Source: Devosia beringensis
Lineage (GTDB): Bacteria; Pseudomonadota; Alphaproteobacteria; Rhizobiales; Devosiaceae
Direction of reading: 5' to 3'
Length of the DNA: 64,000 bases
Assembly: GCF_014926585.1 (NCBI RefSeq)
Contig: NZ_CP045422.1
Location: 310,001 to 374,000 of the forward strand
This document shows positions 1 to 8,537 of the stretch, piece after piece; within the stretch, counting starts at the first letter, position 1, and every line of letters starts with the position of its first letter. The notes below the pieces were generated by a model. That model did not search any database, was not told where the DNA came from, and saw only the letters and a list, made by a program, of their open reading frames with translations. The position numbers and the translations under genes are program-made.

Positions 1-408
1 GTGGGCCTGTGGTCGCTGTGGTCGCGCTATCGCAAGACGCTCTTCACCAATAGCTGGCTGCATCGCGCGGCGCTGGTGATGGGGCCGTCGGGCTTTGTGG
101 CGGTGCTGGCGGGCTGGTTCACCACCGAGGTGGGGCGGCAGCCGTTCACGGTCTATGGATTGATGCGGACCTCGGAAAGCCTGTCGCCGGTGGATGCGCC
201 GGCGGTGGGCGCCTCGCTGGTGGCCTTTGTGGTGGTCTATTTCGTCGTGTTCGGCGCGGGCGTCTTTTACCTCTTCCGCCTGTTCCGCCGCCCGCCCGTG
301 CTGGACGACGATCACGAGCTCGACAAGGGCCCGACCCGGGCCGCCGGCATCATGCCGGGACCGGCACAGGAAGACAGCATTCGCGAAGGAGCCGACCGTG
401 GCCATTGA
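1..408 (+). CDS. cydA: Cytochrome bd-type quinol oxidase subunit I, C-terminal end (partial)
   Basis: C-terminal 135 residues of the haem-bearing subunit of a cytochrome bd-type oxidase, which oxidises quinol and reduces O2 to water at the cytoplasmic membrane. The gene enters from outside the window, so the GTG at base 1 is not claimed as its start. The conserved GWFTTEVGRQPF segment of the family is seen at fragment residues 38-49, followed by a final membrane helix near residues 69-93 and a charged cytoplasmic tail. The stop overlaps the start of cydB by 11 bases, so the two are co-translated. Whether this is the cyanide-insensitive short-Q-loop type cannot be judged, because the Q-loop lies upstream. 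Confidence 0.93.
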   Translation: MGLWSLWSRYRKTLFTNSWLHRAALVMGPSGFVAVLAGWFTTEVGRQPFTVYGLMRTSESLSPVDAPAVGASLVAFVVVYFVVFGAGVFYLFRLFRRPPVLDDDHELDKGPTRAAGIMPGPAQEDSIREGADRGH

Positions 409-1402
409 CCTGCCGACAGTCTGGGCTGGCATCATCGCCTTTGCGGTGCTCGCCTATGTGGTGCTGGACGGGTTCGACCTGGGGGTGGGGATCCTCTTCC
501 CGTTCTTCCCCGAGCGGCACGACCGCGACGTGATGACCAATTCCATTGCCCCGGTCTGGGACGGCAACGAGACCTGGCTGGTGCTGGGCGGTGGCGGGCT
601 GATGGCGGTGTTTCCGGTGGTCTATGCCACGGTGCTGCCGGCGCTCTACATGCCCATCATCCTGATGCTGCTGGCCTTGGTGTTCCGCGGCGTGGCGTTT
701 GAATTCCGCCACCGCACCATCCGCGGCTCGATCTGGTGGGATGTCGGGTTCTGGCTGGGGTCGACCATTGCCGCCTTCTGCCAGGGCATTGCCCTGGGCG
801 CGCTGGTGCAGGGCATCACCATTGTCGACAATGCCTATGCCGGCGACTGGTGGGAGTGGCTGACGCCGTTCTCGCTGGTGACAGGCTGTGCCGTGACGGT
901 GGGTTATGCGCTGCTGGGGGCCACCTGGCTCAACCTCAAGACTGCGGGCGAGCTGCAGGCGACGGCGCGGCGGCTGGCCATGATCAGCGGCGCGGCTACG
1001 GTGGTGCTGATCGGCGTGGTCTCGCTGTGGAGCCCGTTCATCGACGCGGTCTATTTCGAGCGCTGGTTCCAGTGGCCGACGGCCTTCTTCTCGGCCTTCG
1101 TGCCCATGCTGCTGGCCGTCTGCGTGTTTGCGCTGTGGCATGGCCTGACCACCGACAAGCACCTGCAGCCGTTCCTGGCGGCCCTGGGCCTGTTCGTGCT
1201 CAGCTTTGTCGGGGTGGGGATCAGCTTTTACCCCTATATGGTGCCGGGGGCGCTGACGATTGCCGAGGCGGCGGCGCCGGAAAGCTCGATGGTCTTCCTG
1301 CTGGTCGGCGCCAGCGTGCTGATCCCGGTGATCCTGATCTATACCGGCTACGCCTATTGGGTGTTCCGCGGCAAGATCGACCCCGAGGAGGGTTACCACT
1401 GA
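398..1402 (+). CDS. cydB: Cytochrome bd-type quinol oxidase subunit II
   Basis: 334-residue multi-spanning membrane subunit that pairs with CydA. The family signature APVWDGNETWLVLGGGGL lies near residues 48-65 and the N-terminus carries the usual VLDGFDLGVGIL motif. The start chosen is the GTG preceded by AAGGAG at about 7 bases. The longer open frame that begins at 194 runs through cydA in another frame and is not protein-like. The stop overlaps the next start as TGATG, giving a cydA-cydB-small peptide operon. Family membership is secure; oxygen affinity and cyanide sensitivity are not determined by the sequence. Confidence 0.96.
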   Translation: MAIDLPTVWAGIIAFAVLAYVVLDGFDLGVGILFPFFPERHDRDVMTNSIAPVWDGNETWLVLGGGGLMAVFPVVYATVLPALYMPIILMLLALVFRGVAFEFRHRTIRGSIWWDVGFWLGSTIAAFCQGIALGALVQGITIVDNAYAGDWWEWLTPFSLVTGCAVTVGYALLGATWLNLKTAGELQATARRLAMISGAATVVLIGVVSLWSPFIDAVYFERWFQWPTAFFSAFVPMLLAVCVFALWHGLTTDKHLQPFLAALGLFVLSFVGVGISFYPYMVPGALTIAEAAAPESSMVFLLVGASVLIPVILIYTGYAYWVFRGKIDPEEGYH

Positions 1403-1512
1403 TGGCGGTCAAACCGGTGCTGTCCCGGCTCGGCTGGTTCATCGGCCTGTGGCTGGCCGGGGTGCTGAGCCTGACCGCGGTGGGGCTGGTGATCAGGGCG
1501 TTCCTGAGCTGA
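1402..1512 (+). CDS. CydX-like small membrane protein (DUF2474 type)
   Basis: 36-residue peptide too short for ordinary gene calling. It has a basic N-terminus (MAVKPVLSRLG), a single hydrophobic helix and a C-terminal LVIRAFL, matching the DUF2474/CydX-like pattern of small subunits encoded directly after cydB. Its ATG overlaps the cydB stop by one base, which supports translational coupling. Known CydX-type peptides stabilise the haems of bd oxidases; the same role is inferred here. The next gene on the other strand ends 28 bases further on, so transcription converges. Confidence 0.8.
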   Translation: MAVKPVLSRLGWFIGLWLAGVLSLTAVGLVIRAFLS

Positions 1513-1540
1513 CCCCTGCCCCGCCGCGCGACGCTCCCGG

Positions 1541-2095
1541 TCAGGGCGCGTCGCGGTCGGCGGCCTGCAGCAAAGCCAGCACATAGGGGGCGAAAGAGCG
1601 CCAGACCTCGAGACGGAAGGCCTCGGGTCCGGTGCGCCAGAGCACGATCTCGGCCTTTTCGAAGATGGTGCGGGTGACCATGCCGGTGGGAAAAGCCGCC
1701 TGTGACAGGTCGAGCGGCACGCCGGCATTGAGCACGGCGGCGGCTTTGGCGCCTTCGATCAGCAGCGCCGTCTGGCGGTGCGAGACGTCCACCAGTGCGC
1801 CGGCAATGCCGTCCAGCGCGGCCGTGAGCGCCCGATAGAGCGCGGCGGTTTCCGTGGCCGGGGCCAGCAGCAGAAACTCATCGGGGCCGAGCCAGAGGGC
1901 GGAGCGATCCCCGGCCGTGGCGGAAGTCAGCGGGCGGCTGGGAATGGCCAGGCCAAAGGCGGCGCCCACGGCCGCCGTCGCGTCCGCGCCGCGCAGCACG
2001 AAGCGGGCGGATGGCGCGGCCGGGGTCAGTGTCACATTGATTGCGGGGATGGCGATGGGCAGGCTGCCGGTGCGGGCTGAGCTGAGGTCAAGCAT
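1541..2095 (-). CDS. soxG: Sarcosine oxidase gamma subunit
   Basis: 184-residue gamma subunit of heterotetrameric sarcosine oxidase, which converts sarcosine plus O2 and tetrahydrofolate to glycine, H2O2 and methylene-tetrahydrofolate. It has the WLGPDEFLLLAP and DVSHRQTALLIEG segments typical of this GcvT-like family. The ATG overlaps the soxA stop by 8 bases. An open frame extends further upstream but only as a shadow of soxA. It is the last gene of the long minus-strand operon that starts at gbcA. Confidence 0.93.
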   Translation of the reverse strand: MLDLSSARTGSLPIAIPAINVTLTPAAPSARFVLRGADATAAVGAAFGLAIPSRPLTSATAGDRSALWLGPDEFLLLAPATETAALYRALTAALDGIAGALVDVSHRQTALLIEGAKAAAVLNAGVPLDLSQAAFPTGMVTRTIFEKAEIVLWRTGPEAFRLEVWRSFAPYVLALLQAADRDAP

Positions 2096-5048
2096 TGATG
2101 CGGCCCCCTTCCTTGTCAAAGAAGATCGGTTCGGTGACGGTGACGGCGATGCCGCCCTGGGGCATGGGGACATGGAGGGTTGTGCCCAGCCGTTCCTTGC
2201 CGCTGGCGACCAGGGCCATGGCGATCGAGCGGCCCAGCGTCTCGCTCCAATAGGAGGACGTGACGTGGCCCAGAGCCGGCGTGCCGGTCTTGGGTGAGGC
2301 TTCAAGGGTGATCTGAGCGCCCTCCTCCAGCACGATCTTGGGATCGGCCGTGAGCAGGCCGACCAGGTGCTTGCGGTCGGGCTTGAGCAGGTCGGACCGG
2401 CGCAGCGAGCGCTTGCCGACAAAATCGGCCTTGGTCTTGCCGATGGCCCAGTCGAGCGCCAGGTCGGATGGCGTCACCGTGCCGTCGGTCTCCTGGCCGA
2501 TGATGATGTAACCCTTTTCGGCGCGCAGCACGTGCATGGTTTCGGTGCCATAGGGCGTGAGCCCGTGCGGGGCGCCGGCGGCGTGAATGGCTTCCCAGAC
2601 GGCGCGGCCGTAATCGGCCGGGACGTTGACCTCGAAACCCAGCTCGCCGGTGAAGCTGACGCGGAACAGCCGTATCGGGACGCCCAGAATGGTGCCCTCG
2701 CGCAGGCTCATATGCGGCAGAGCCTCGTTGGACATGTCCACGCCCTCGACCAGCGGCGCCAGGATCTCGCGGGCCTTGGGCCCCTGGATGGCGATGACGG
2801 CCCATTGCTCGGTGGTGGAGGTCAACCAGACCTTGAGCTCGGGGAACTCTGTCTGCAGATAATCCTCCATATGCGCCAGCACGCGGGGGGCGCCGCCGGT
2901 GGTGGTGGTCACGTGAAAACGATCGGCGGCCAGGCGGCCGATGACGCCATCGTCCATGACAAAGCCGGCCTCGTTGAGCATCAGGCCATAGCGGCAGCGG
3001 CCGATACCCAGCTTCTGCCAGGGATTGGTATAGAGCCGTTCCATGAAGGTAGCGGCGTCGGGGCCGACGACCTCGATCTTGCCCAGGGTAGTGGCGTCGA
3101 AGAGGCCAGCCGACGTGCGGGCGGCGCGGCATTCGCGGTTGACGGCGGCGTGCATGTCCTCGCCGTCTTTTGGGAAATACCAGGCGCGCTTCCACTGCCC
3201 AACATCCTCGAACACGGCGCCATTGGCGGCGGCCCAGGGATGGATCGGGGTTTGGCGAACCGGATCAAGCAGTTGGCCGCGGGCATGGCCGGCCAGGGTG
3301 CCGAAGGTGACCGGGGTGAAGGGCGGGCGGAAGGTGGTGAGGCCGATATCGGGGATGGGCTTGTCGAGCTCGGCCGAGGCGATGGCGAGGCCATTCATGT
3401 TGGAGGTCTTGCCCTGATCGGTGGCCATGCCGGTGGTGGTGTAGCGCTTGATATGCTCGATGGAATGCATGCCCTCGCGCACGGCCAGCTTGATGTCCTT
3501 GGCGGTAACGTCGTTCTGGAAATCGACGAAGGCCTTGATTTTGCTCAGGTCCTGCGTGGTCGGCACGGCGCCGTGGAAACCGCCGGACGGGGCGATGGCG
3601 CTCGTGGCGTGGTATTGCCTGGTCCCGTCGGCGCCTTCGTTTAGGGCGGCGGTGAGATCGAAAGTGCCGTTGCAGGCGCCGGCCGAGCGGGCCGCCTGGG
3701 CAGAGATGCCGGGGAGGTAGATCTGCCGGGCGGCATCATAGGTCAGCTTGCCGCGCGACTGGGAGAAGAGGTGCACGGCCGGAGTCCAGCCGCCCGCCAT
3801 CAGCACCAGATCGCAGTCGGCCTGGTGAAGATTGGTGAGCACACTGTTAGCATCGAGTGTCCCCAATTGAACGCCGGTGACGCGCTGGCGGCCAGAAACG
3901 GCGTTGATTGCCAATGAATTAGCCATGGGGAGGCCAGCCGCCTTGGCGGCAGCATAGCCGGGACCTTCCGCTTTGGGGCGCAGGTCGGCGATCATGGCGA
4001 TGGCGACGCCCGCCTGATGCAGATCGAGCGCGGCGGCATAGCCGGTATCGTCGGCGGTAAAGACCACGGCGCGGTTGCCGGGCAGAACGCCGTAGCGGTT
4101 AGTATAGGTCCGCGCGGCCGAGGCGAGCATAATGCCGGGGCGGTCATTGTCGGGGAAAACCAGCGGGCGCTCGATGGCGCCTGTGGCGAGGACCACTTGC
4201 TTGGCACGCACCTTCCACAGGCGCTCACGCGGCTGACCCGCCGACGGCGCGGCCAGGTGATCGGTGAGGCGCTCGGCCAAGCCGAGCAGGTTCTGCGCGT
4301 AATACCCGAAGGCCTGGGTGCGCGGCAGCAGGGTGACATTGGCCATCGACGCCAGGCGGGCCAGCGTCATCGCCAGCCAGTCGGCAGCGGGGACGCCATC
4401 GATCAAAGCATGGCGCTCGTCGAGCAGGCCACCGCCGAGCTCGGCCTGTTCATCGGCCAGCATGACCGAGGCGCCGGTTTCGGCCGCGGCCAGGGCTGCG
4501 GCGAGGCCGGCAGCGCCGGCGCCCACCACCAGCACGTCGCAATGGGCATATTGCTGGGCATAGTGGTCAGGGTCGGCGACTTTGGGCGCCTTGCCGAGGC
4601 CGGCGGTGCGCCGGATGGCCGGCTCGTAGAGCTTGTGCCAGAGCGTAAAGGGCCACATGAAGGTCTTGTAGTAAAAGCCGGCGCCGAGCAGGCCGGCGGG
4701 GGCCAGATCGTTGACCTCGAGCAGATCGAAGCCCAGCGAGGGCCAATGGTTCTGGCTGCGCGCGACAAGGCCCTCATAGAGTTCGACCTGGGTGGCGCGC
4801 AGGTTGGGCGCCGAGCGACCCTTGCCGCGATCGATATCGACCAGGGCATTGGGCTCTTCCGAGCCGGCAGCGAGGAAGCCACGCGGGCGGTGATATTTGA
4901 ACGAGCGGCCCACGAGGTGGACGCCATTGGCGAGCAGCGCCGAGGCGAGCGTATCGCCCTCGACACCCTGTAGGGCCCTGCCGTCAAAGGTGAAATTGAT
5001 GGTCTTGCCTCGATTGACGCGGCCGCCGGAAGGGATCCGCATGGTCAT
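2088..5048 (-). CDS. soxA: Sarcosine oxidase alpha subunit
   Basis: 986-residue alpha subunit. An N-terminal ferredoxin-like fold (residues about 15-60, with FKYHRPRG) is followed by a Rossmann dinucleotide site, VLVVGAGAAGLAAALAAAE, at about 172-190, and by a C-terminal GcvT-like folate-binding half (about 600-980). This is the usual domain order and length. NAD binding, electron transfer from the beta subunit and folate-dependent capture of the methyl-derived carbon are known for the family. The start overlaps the soxD stop as ATGA; a second in-frame ATG two codons later is possible. Gene order soxB-soxD-soxA-soxG is conserved. Confidence 0.97.
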   Translation of the reverse strand: MTMRIPSGGRVNRGKTINFTFDGRALQGVEGDTLASALLANGVHLVGRSFKYHRPRGFLAAGSEEPNALVDIDRGKGRSAPNLRATQVELYEGLVARSQNHWPSLGFDLLEVNDLAPAGLLGAGFYYKTFMWPFTLWHKLYEPAIRRTAGLGKAPKVADPDHYAQQYAHCDVLVVGAGAAGLAAALAAAETGASVMLADEQAELGGGLLDERHALIDGVPAADWLAMTLARLASMANVTLLPRTQAFGYYAQNLLGLAERLTDHLAAPSAGQPRERLWKVRAKQVVLATGAIERPLVFPDNDRPGIMLASAARTYTNRYGVLPGNRAVVFTADDTGYAAALDLHQAGVAIAMIADLRPKAEGPGYAAAKAAGLPMANSLAINAVSGRQRVTGVQLGTLDANSVLTNLHQADCDLVLMAGGWTPAVHLFSQSRGKLTYDAARQIYLPGISAQAARSAGACNGTFDLTAALNEGADGTRQYHATSAIAPSGGFHGAVPTTQDLSKIKAFVDFQNDVTAKDIKLAVREGMHSIEHIKRYTTTGMATDQGKTSNMNGLAIASAELDKPIPDIGLTTFRPPFTPVTFGTLAGHARGQLLDPVRQTPIHPWAAANGAVFEDVGQWKRAWYFPKDGEDMHAAVNRECRAARTSAGLFDATTLGKIEVVGPDAATFMERLYTNPWQKLGIGRCRYGLMLNEAGFVMDDGVIGRLAADRFHVTTTTGGAPRVLAHMEDYLQTEFPELKVWLTSTTEQWAVIAIQGPKAREILAPLVEGVDMSNEALPHMSLREGTILGVPIRLFRVSFTGELGFEVNVPADYGRAVWEAIHAAGAPHGLTPYGTETMHVLRAEKGYIIIGQETDGTVTPSDLALDWAIGKTKADFVGKRSLRRSDLLKPDRKHLVGLLTADPKIVLEEGAQITLEASPKTGTPALGHVTSSYWSETLGRSIAMALVASGKERLGTTLHVPMPQGGIAVTVTEPIFFDKEGGRINA

Positions 5049-5329
5049 TTCGCGCTCTCCGGGCGGGGTTCACCGGCCTTGTAGGTGGTGACGATCTTGT
5101 CGGTAATGGTGTCGCGCACGCAGTTGAAGAAGCGGCCGCAGCCATTGGTATGGCGCCAGCGCTCGGCATGCAGGCCCTTGGGATTGGATCGCAGATAGAG
5201 GAAGTGGCTCCAGTCCTCGTCGCCGATGGCTTCCGGATCGGTGGCGCGGACGACATGGGCCTCGCCGGCATAGCGGAACTCCAGCTCGGGCCGTTCCATC
5301 TCGCAGTAAGGGCAGTGAATGAGCAGCAT
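5045..5329 (-). CDS. soxD: Sarcosine oxidase delta subunit
   Basis: 94-residue delta subunit. Zinc-site candidates are seen as IHCPYC near the N-terminus and NGCGRFFNC near residue 63, as expected for this family. It lies between soxB and soxA with an 11-base gap on one side and a 4-base overlap on the other. The delta subunit is a structural, zinc-binding part of the heterotetramer and has no separate catalytic role known to me. Confidence 0.95.
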   Translation of the reverse strand: MLLIHCPYCEMERPELEFRYAGEAHVVRATDPEAIGDEDWSHFLYLRSNPKGLHAERWRHTNGCGRFFNCVRDTITDKIVTTYKAGEPRPESAK

Positions 5330-5340
5330 TTGTTTGGTCC

Positions 5341-6591
5341 TTAATGCGCGACGGCGGCGGCGGCGGCTTCATCGATCAGCCGGCCAGTGCGGAAGCGGTC
5401 GAGCGTGAAGGGCGCAGCGATCTTGTGGGGTTCGCCGGTGGCGACGGTGTGGGCAAAGACATTGCCCGAGCCTGGCGTGGCCTTGAAGCCACCGGTGCCC
5501 CAGCCGCAATTGACGAACAGGCCCGGCACCGGCGTCTTGCCGATGATCGGCGAGCGATCGGGGGTGACGTCGACAATGCCGCCCCAATTGCGCAGCATGC
5601 GCAGGCGGCGGACGGTGGGGAAGAGCTCGCAAATGGCTTCGAGCGTGTGGGTGGCGATATGGAGCGCTCCGGTCTGCGAGTAGGACGTGTAGGCGTCGGT
5701 GCCGGCGCCGATGACCAGCTCGCCCTTGTCGGACTGGGACATATAGGCGTGGATGGTATTGCTCATGACGACGCAGGGCATGATGGGCTTGATCGGCTCG
5801 GAGACCAAAGCCTGCAGCGGATAGGATTCGAGCGGCATGGAGACACCGGCCATTGCCATCAGCACGCTGGTATGGCCGGCAGCAACCACGCCGACGCGTT
5901 TGGTGGCGACCGGGCCGCGCGTGGTTTCGAGGCCAGTGACGGCGCCATCAATGCCGCGGGTAATGCCCTTGACCTCGCAGTTCTGGATGATGTCGACGCC
6001 CATGGCCGAGGCAGCGCGGGCATAGCCCCAGGCCACGGCATCGTGCCGGGCGGTGCCGCCGCGGCGCTGCAGCGCGGCGCCAATGATGGGATAGCGCACA
6101 TCGGGGTCGATATTGAGGATCGGGCAGAAATCCTGCGCCTGCTGCGCCGTCAGCCATTCATTGTCGATGCCGGCAAGGCGGTTGGCATGGACGTGGCGCT
6201 TGAACACCTGCACGTCATGGATGTTGTGCGCCAGCATCATCACGCCGCGCGGGGAATACATGACGTTGTAATTGAGCTCGAGGCTGAGGTTCTGCCACAG
6301 CTTCATGGCGTGCTCATACATCGCTTCGGACTCTTCCCAGAGGTAGTTGGAGCGGATGATGGTGGTGTTGCGCCCGGTATTGCCGCCGCCCAGCCAGCCC
6401 TTTTCCAGCACGGCGATGTTTCTCATCCCGTGTTCCTTGGCCATGTAATAGGCGGCGGCCAAGCCATGGCCACCGGCGCCGACAATGATGGCGTCGTAGC
6501 TGGCCTTCAGTTCGGGCTGGCGCCATTGCTCGGGCCAGCCGCTATTGCCGGTCAGCGCTTGCTTGAGCAGGTTGGGGAAGGAAAAGCGCAT
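5341..6591 (-). CDS. soxB: Sarcosine oxidase beta subunit
   Basis: 416-residue flavoprotein that oxidises sarcosine. The FAD dinucleotide motif AIIVGAGGHGLAAAYY is at residues 35-50. The RRGGTARHDAVAWGY segment carries the His (about 183) that holds covalent FMN in characterised homologues. The ATG giving MRFSFPNLLKQAL was chosen because homologues begin this way and a GGTGA sequence precedes it. A GTG 12 bases upstream overlaps the etf stop and cannot be excluded. Sarcosine would be delivered by the dimethylglycine demethylase encoded just upstream. Confidence 0.96.
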   Translation of the reverse strand: MRFSFPNLLKQALTGNSGWPEQWRQPELKASYDAIIVGAGGHGLAAAYYMAKEHGMRNIAVLEKGWLGGGNTGRNTTIIRSNYLWEESEAMYEHAMKLWQNLSLELNYNVMYSPRGVMMLAHNIHDVQVFKRHVHANRLAGIDNEWLTAQQAQDFCPILNIDPDVRYPIIGAALQRRGGTARHDAVAWGYARAASAMGVDIIQNCEVKGITRGIDGAVTGLETTRGPVATKRVGVVAAGHTSVLMAMAGVSMPLESYPLQALVSEPIKPIMPCVVMSNTIHAYMSQSDKGELVIGAGTDAYTSYSQTGALHIATHTLEAICELFPTVRRLRMLRNWGGIVDVTPDRSPIIGKTPVPGLFVNCGWGTGGFKATPGSGNVFAHTVATGEPHKIAAPFTLDRFRTGRLIDEAAAAAVAH

Positions 6592-6599
6592 GTTGGGGG

Positions 6600-8537
6600 T
6601 CACCAGTCGATCAGGTTATGGGTGCGAAGATAGGCCAGGATCGCCTGGGCCTTGTCGGCGGGAGAGCCGGTCGCGATGACCGCCCCGCCCCTGGTTTCGG
6701 CCACGATGGCCGAGAGCATGCGGGCATGGCCGGTCTTTTGGTCTTTGGCCTTGAATTTTACCGGGCGTTTGGCCGGCTCGAGGCGCCAGGCGGTGTCGAG
6801 CGCCGGTGTGGCAGTCGGCTCGTGCTGGACCACCTGCCCCGCCGTGCGGCGGGCAAAGGCGTAAAACGGGGTCACCGGCGCCCTTGGATCAACGGCGATC
6901 ACCGCCGGCAGGCGCACGCGGACATGGCGGCGCTGGCCCTTGGGCAAAGCCTGGGTGATGTCGGCATGGCCGTCACTGACCGTCACGGCGATGGCCTGGG
7001 TGACGACGGGCCAGCCAAGGCGTTCGGCCACCAGATAGGGCACGAGGCCGGAGCCCTCGCCGCCCTCGGCACGGCTGCCGGTGAGGATGAGGTCATGGCC
7101 AGCGGCCTGGGCGACGAGGGCCTCGGCAATGTCCTGGCCGGGGACGGCCGGCACGACGTCAATTGTGGTGGCGCCATAGGCGAGATAGTCGCCGATCGCG
7201 GCTTCGTCCGGATTGCCGGCATGCAGCATTGTGGTCTCGCCCAGGCCGCGTGCCATTTCCAGCGCCAGCAGATCATCGCGATTGGGGCGGGCGGCGCCGT
7301 TGACGGGGTTGCGGCCGAGGGATGCGAGGACGAGGACGCGGGGGTTGGCCAGGTCGGGTGTTGGGGCACGCCCCCTCCTAACATCCCCCTGCAAGGGGGC
7401 GGGACCGGCCGGTGTCTGGGGCGGCATGGCGTTGGCGTCGTCGGCAAAATTGCGCCCCCGGGTGGCCGCCAGCAGTTCGGTCATCACCGCTTGGGCGTCG
7501 TCGACCAGGGTGAGATCGGCGCGGCCGGCGATCGGGGCGCTGGCATCGGTGTTGATGGCGATGACGTGGCGCACCGCCTTGATGCCCTGCAGGTGCTGCA
7601 CGGCGCCGGAAATGCCCAAGGCGAGATAGACGCTGGCGCTGACCGTCTTGCCGGTGGCGCCGACCTGCTGCTCGCGGGTGAAGCGGCCATCGTCGACGGC
7701 GACGCGGCTGGCGCCGATGGCGGCGTCGAAGGTTCTGGCCAATGCCAACACACTGGGCACGTCGGTGACCCCATTGCCGGCGGCGACGATGAAATCGGCC
7801 TCTTCGAGACCCAGACGAGTGGCATCGACCGGCGGGGTGCCGCGATCGGCATAGAGGCTTGCGGTCGGCTGCGGGGCGTCGAGCGGGGTGAGCATGCCGG
7901 CGCCGCGGAAGGGCAAGACGGTATCGGTGGTATCAGCATCGAGCAGGATGAGGCGTGGCAGGTCGCGCCGCGCCAGTTGCGCGCCGCCCTGGCGATAGGT
8001 GGCGACGGCGTCGGGGCGGAGCTCGACGACATGGGCGGCTGTCGCGGCCCCGAGCCGCGCGGCCAGACGGCGGCCGAGATCGCCGGTGCCAATGGCGGTA
8101 TCGGGCAAAATGATGTGGCGCGGGTCGAGACGGGCGATGAGGTCGGTTGCCACCGCGAGGTCGCGGTCGGGTTGGAACAGGGTGCCGTCGCAGGCTGGGG
8201 CCACGTGGACCTGGTCGGCGCCCGGCGCGGCCAAATCCTCGGTCAGCTCGCCGAGGACGAGTACGGCCACGGCGGTCGCCGGATCGGCCAGCAGCGCCGC
8301 GGCGGCGATAGCCTGGTGCGCCTGGGCGTCGAGGCTACCGCGGCTGCTGTGGGCGATGACGAGGATGTGGGCCTGTGGCGCGCCGAGCAGGCGCAGCGGC
8401 TTGGGGGCGTCAGCGCGATGGGTGGCGAGGTGGACGGCGCCGCCCTGCCCGGCTTCGCCCAGCACGATGCGTTTCAGGCCCTCGGCGGTGACGCTGAAGG
8501 GCCGGCGCGGATTGATGCGGGCAATTGTGTCGCTCAT
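6600..8537 (-). CDS. Electron transfer flavoprotein, fused alpha-beta polypeptide
   Basis: 645 residues. The first ~372 form an EtfA, ending in its FAD domain (VVAAGNGVTDVPS-like start, then REQQVGATGKTVS, ALGISGAVQHLQG and AINTDASAPI). The last ~249, from ANPRVLVLASLG at about 397, form an EtfB (NRDDLLALEMA, LILTGSRAEGGEGSG). Related betaine loci, such as the dgc region of Pseudomonas aeruginosa, have two separate genes. The ~18-residue linker is encoded by a GC-rich palindromic repeat, and no in-frame ATG or GTG restarts EtfB. Expected role: carry electrons from DgcA to DgcB. It overlaps dgcB by four bases. A sequencing-level join is possible but the frame is clean. Confidence 0.88.
   Translation of the reverse strand: MSDTIARINPRRPFSVTAEGLKRIVLGEAGQGGAVHLATHRADAPKPLRLLGAPQAHILVIAHSSRGSLDAQAHQAIAAAALLADPATAVAVLVLGELTEDLAAPGADQVHVAPACDGTLFQPDRDLAVATDLIARLDPRHIILPDTAIGTGDLGRRLAARLGAATAAHVVELRPDAVATYRQGGAQLARRDLPRLILLDADTTDTVLPFRGAGMLTPLDAPQPTASLYADRGTPPVDATRLGLEEADFIVAAGNGVTDVPSVLALARTFDAAIGASRVAVDDGRFTREQQVGATGKTVSASVYLALGISGAVQHLQGIKAVRHVIAINTDASAPIAGRADLTLVDDAQAVMTELLAATRGRNFADDANAMPPQTPAGPAPLQGDVRRGRAPTPDLANPRVLVLASLGRNPVNGAARPNRDDLLALEMARGLGETTMLHAGNPDEAAIGDYLAYGATTIDVVPAVPGQDIAEALVAQAAGHDLILTGSRAEGGEGSGLVPYLVAERLGWPVVTQAIAVTVSDGHADITQALPKGQRRHVRVRLPAVIAVDPRAPVTPFYAFARRTAGQVVQHEPTATPALDTAWRLEPAKRPVKFKAKDQKTGHARMLSAIVAETRGGAVIATGSPADKAQAILAYLRTHNLIDW
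7364..7400. repeat. GC-rich palindromic repeat inside the ETF fusion
   Basis: A short palindromic element lies exactly at the EtfA-EtfB junction. Its core is CCCCCT, a 3-base GCA loop and AGGGGG (7385-7399), flanked on the left by a GC-rich GCACGCCCCCTCCTAACAT segment. It resembles the small C-rich/G-rich palindromes common between rhizobial genes (family comparison from memory). Read on the minus strand it stays open in the gene frame and encodes the proline/arginine-rich linker at about residues 379-392. Confidence 0.65.

Noticed and set aside
1541-2422. 293-residue version of soxG with a long N-terminal extension
   Set aside because: The extra part is an out-of-frame read of soxA; the ATG at 2095 overlaps the soxA stop and gives the normal family length.
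6600-8537. Frameshift or assembly error as the cause of the ETF fusion
   Set aside because: Both halves and the linker stay in one clean frame with no disrupted codons or nearby stop. Not excluded absolutely, since reads are not available.
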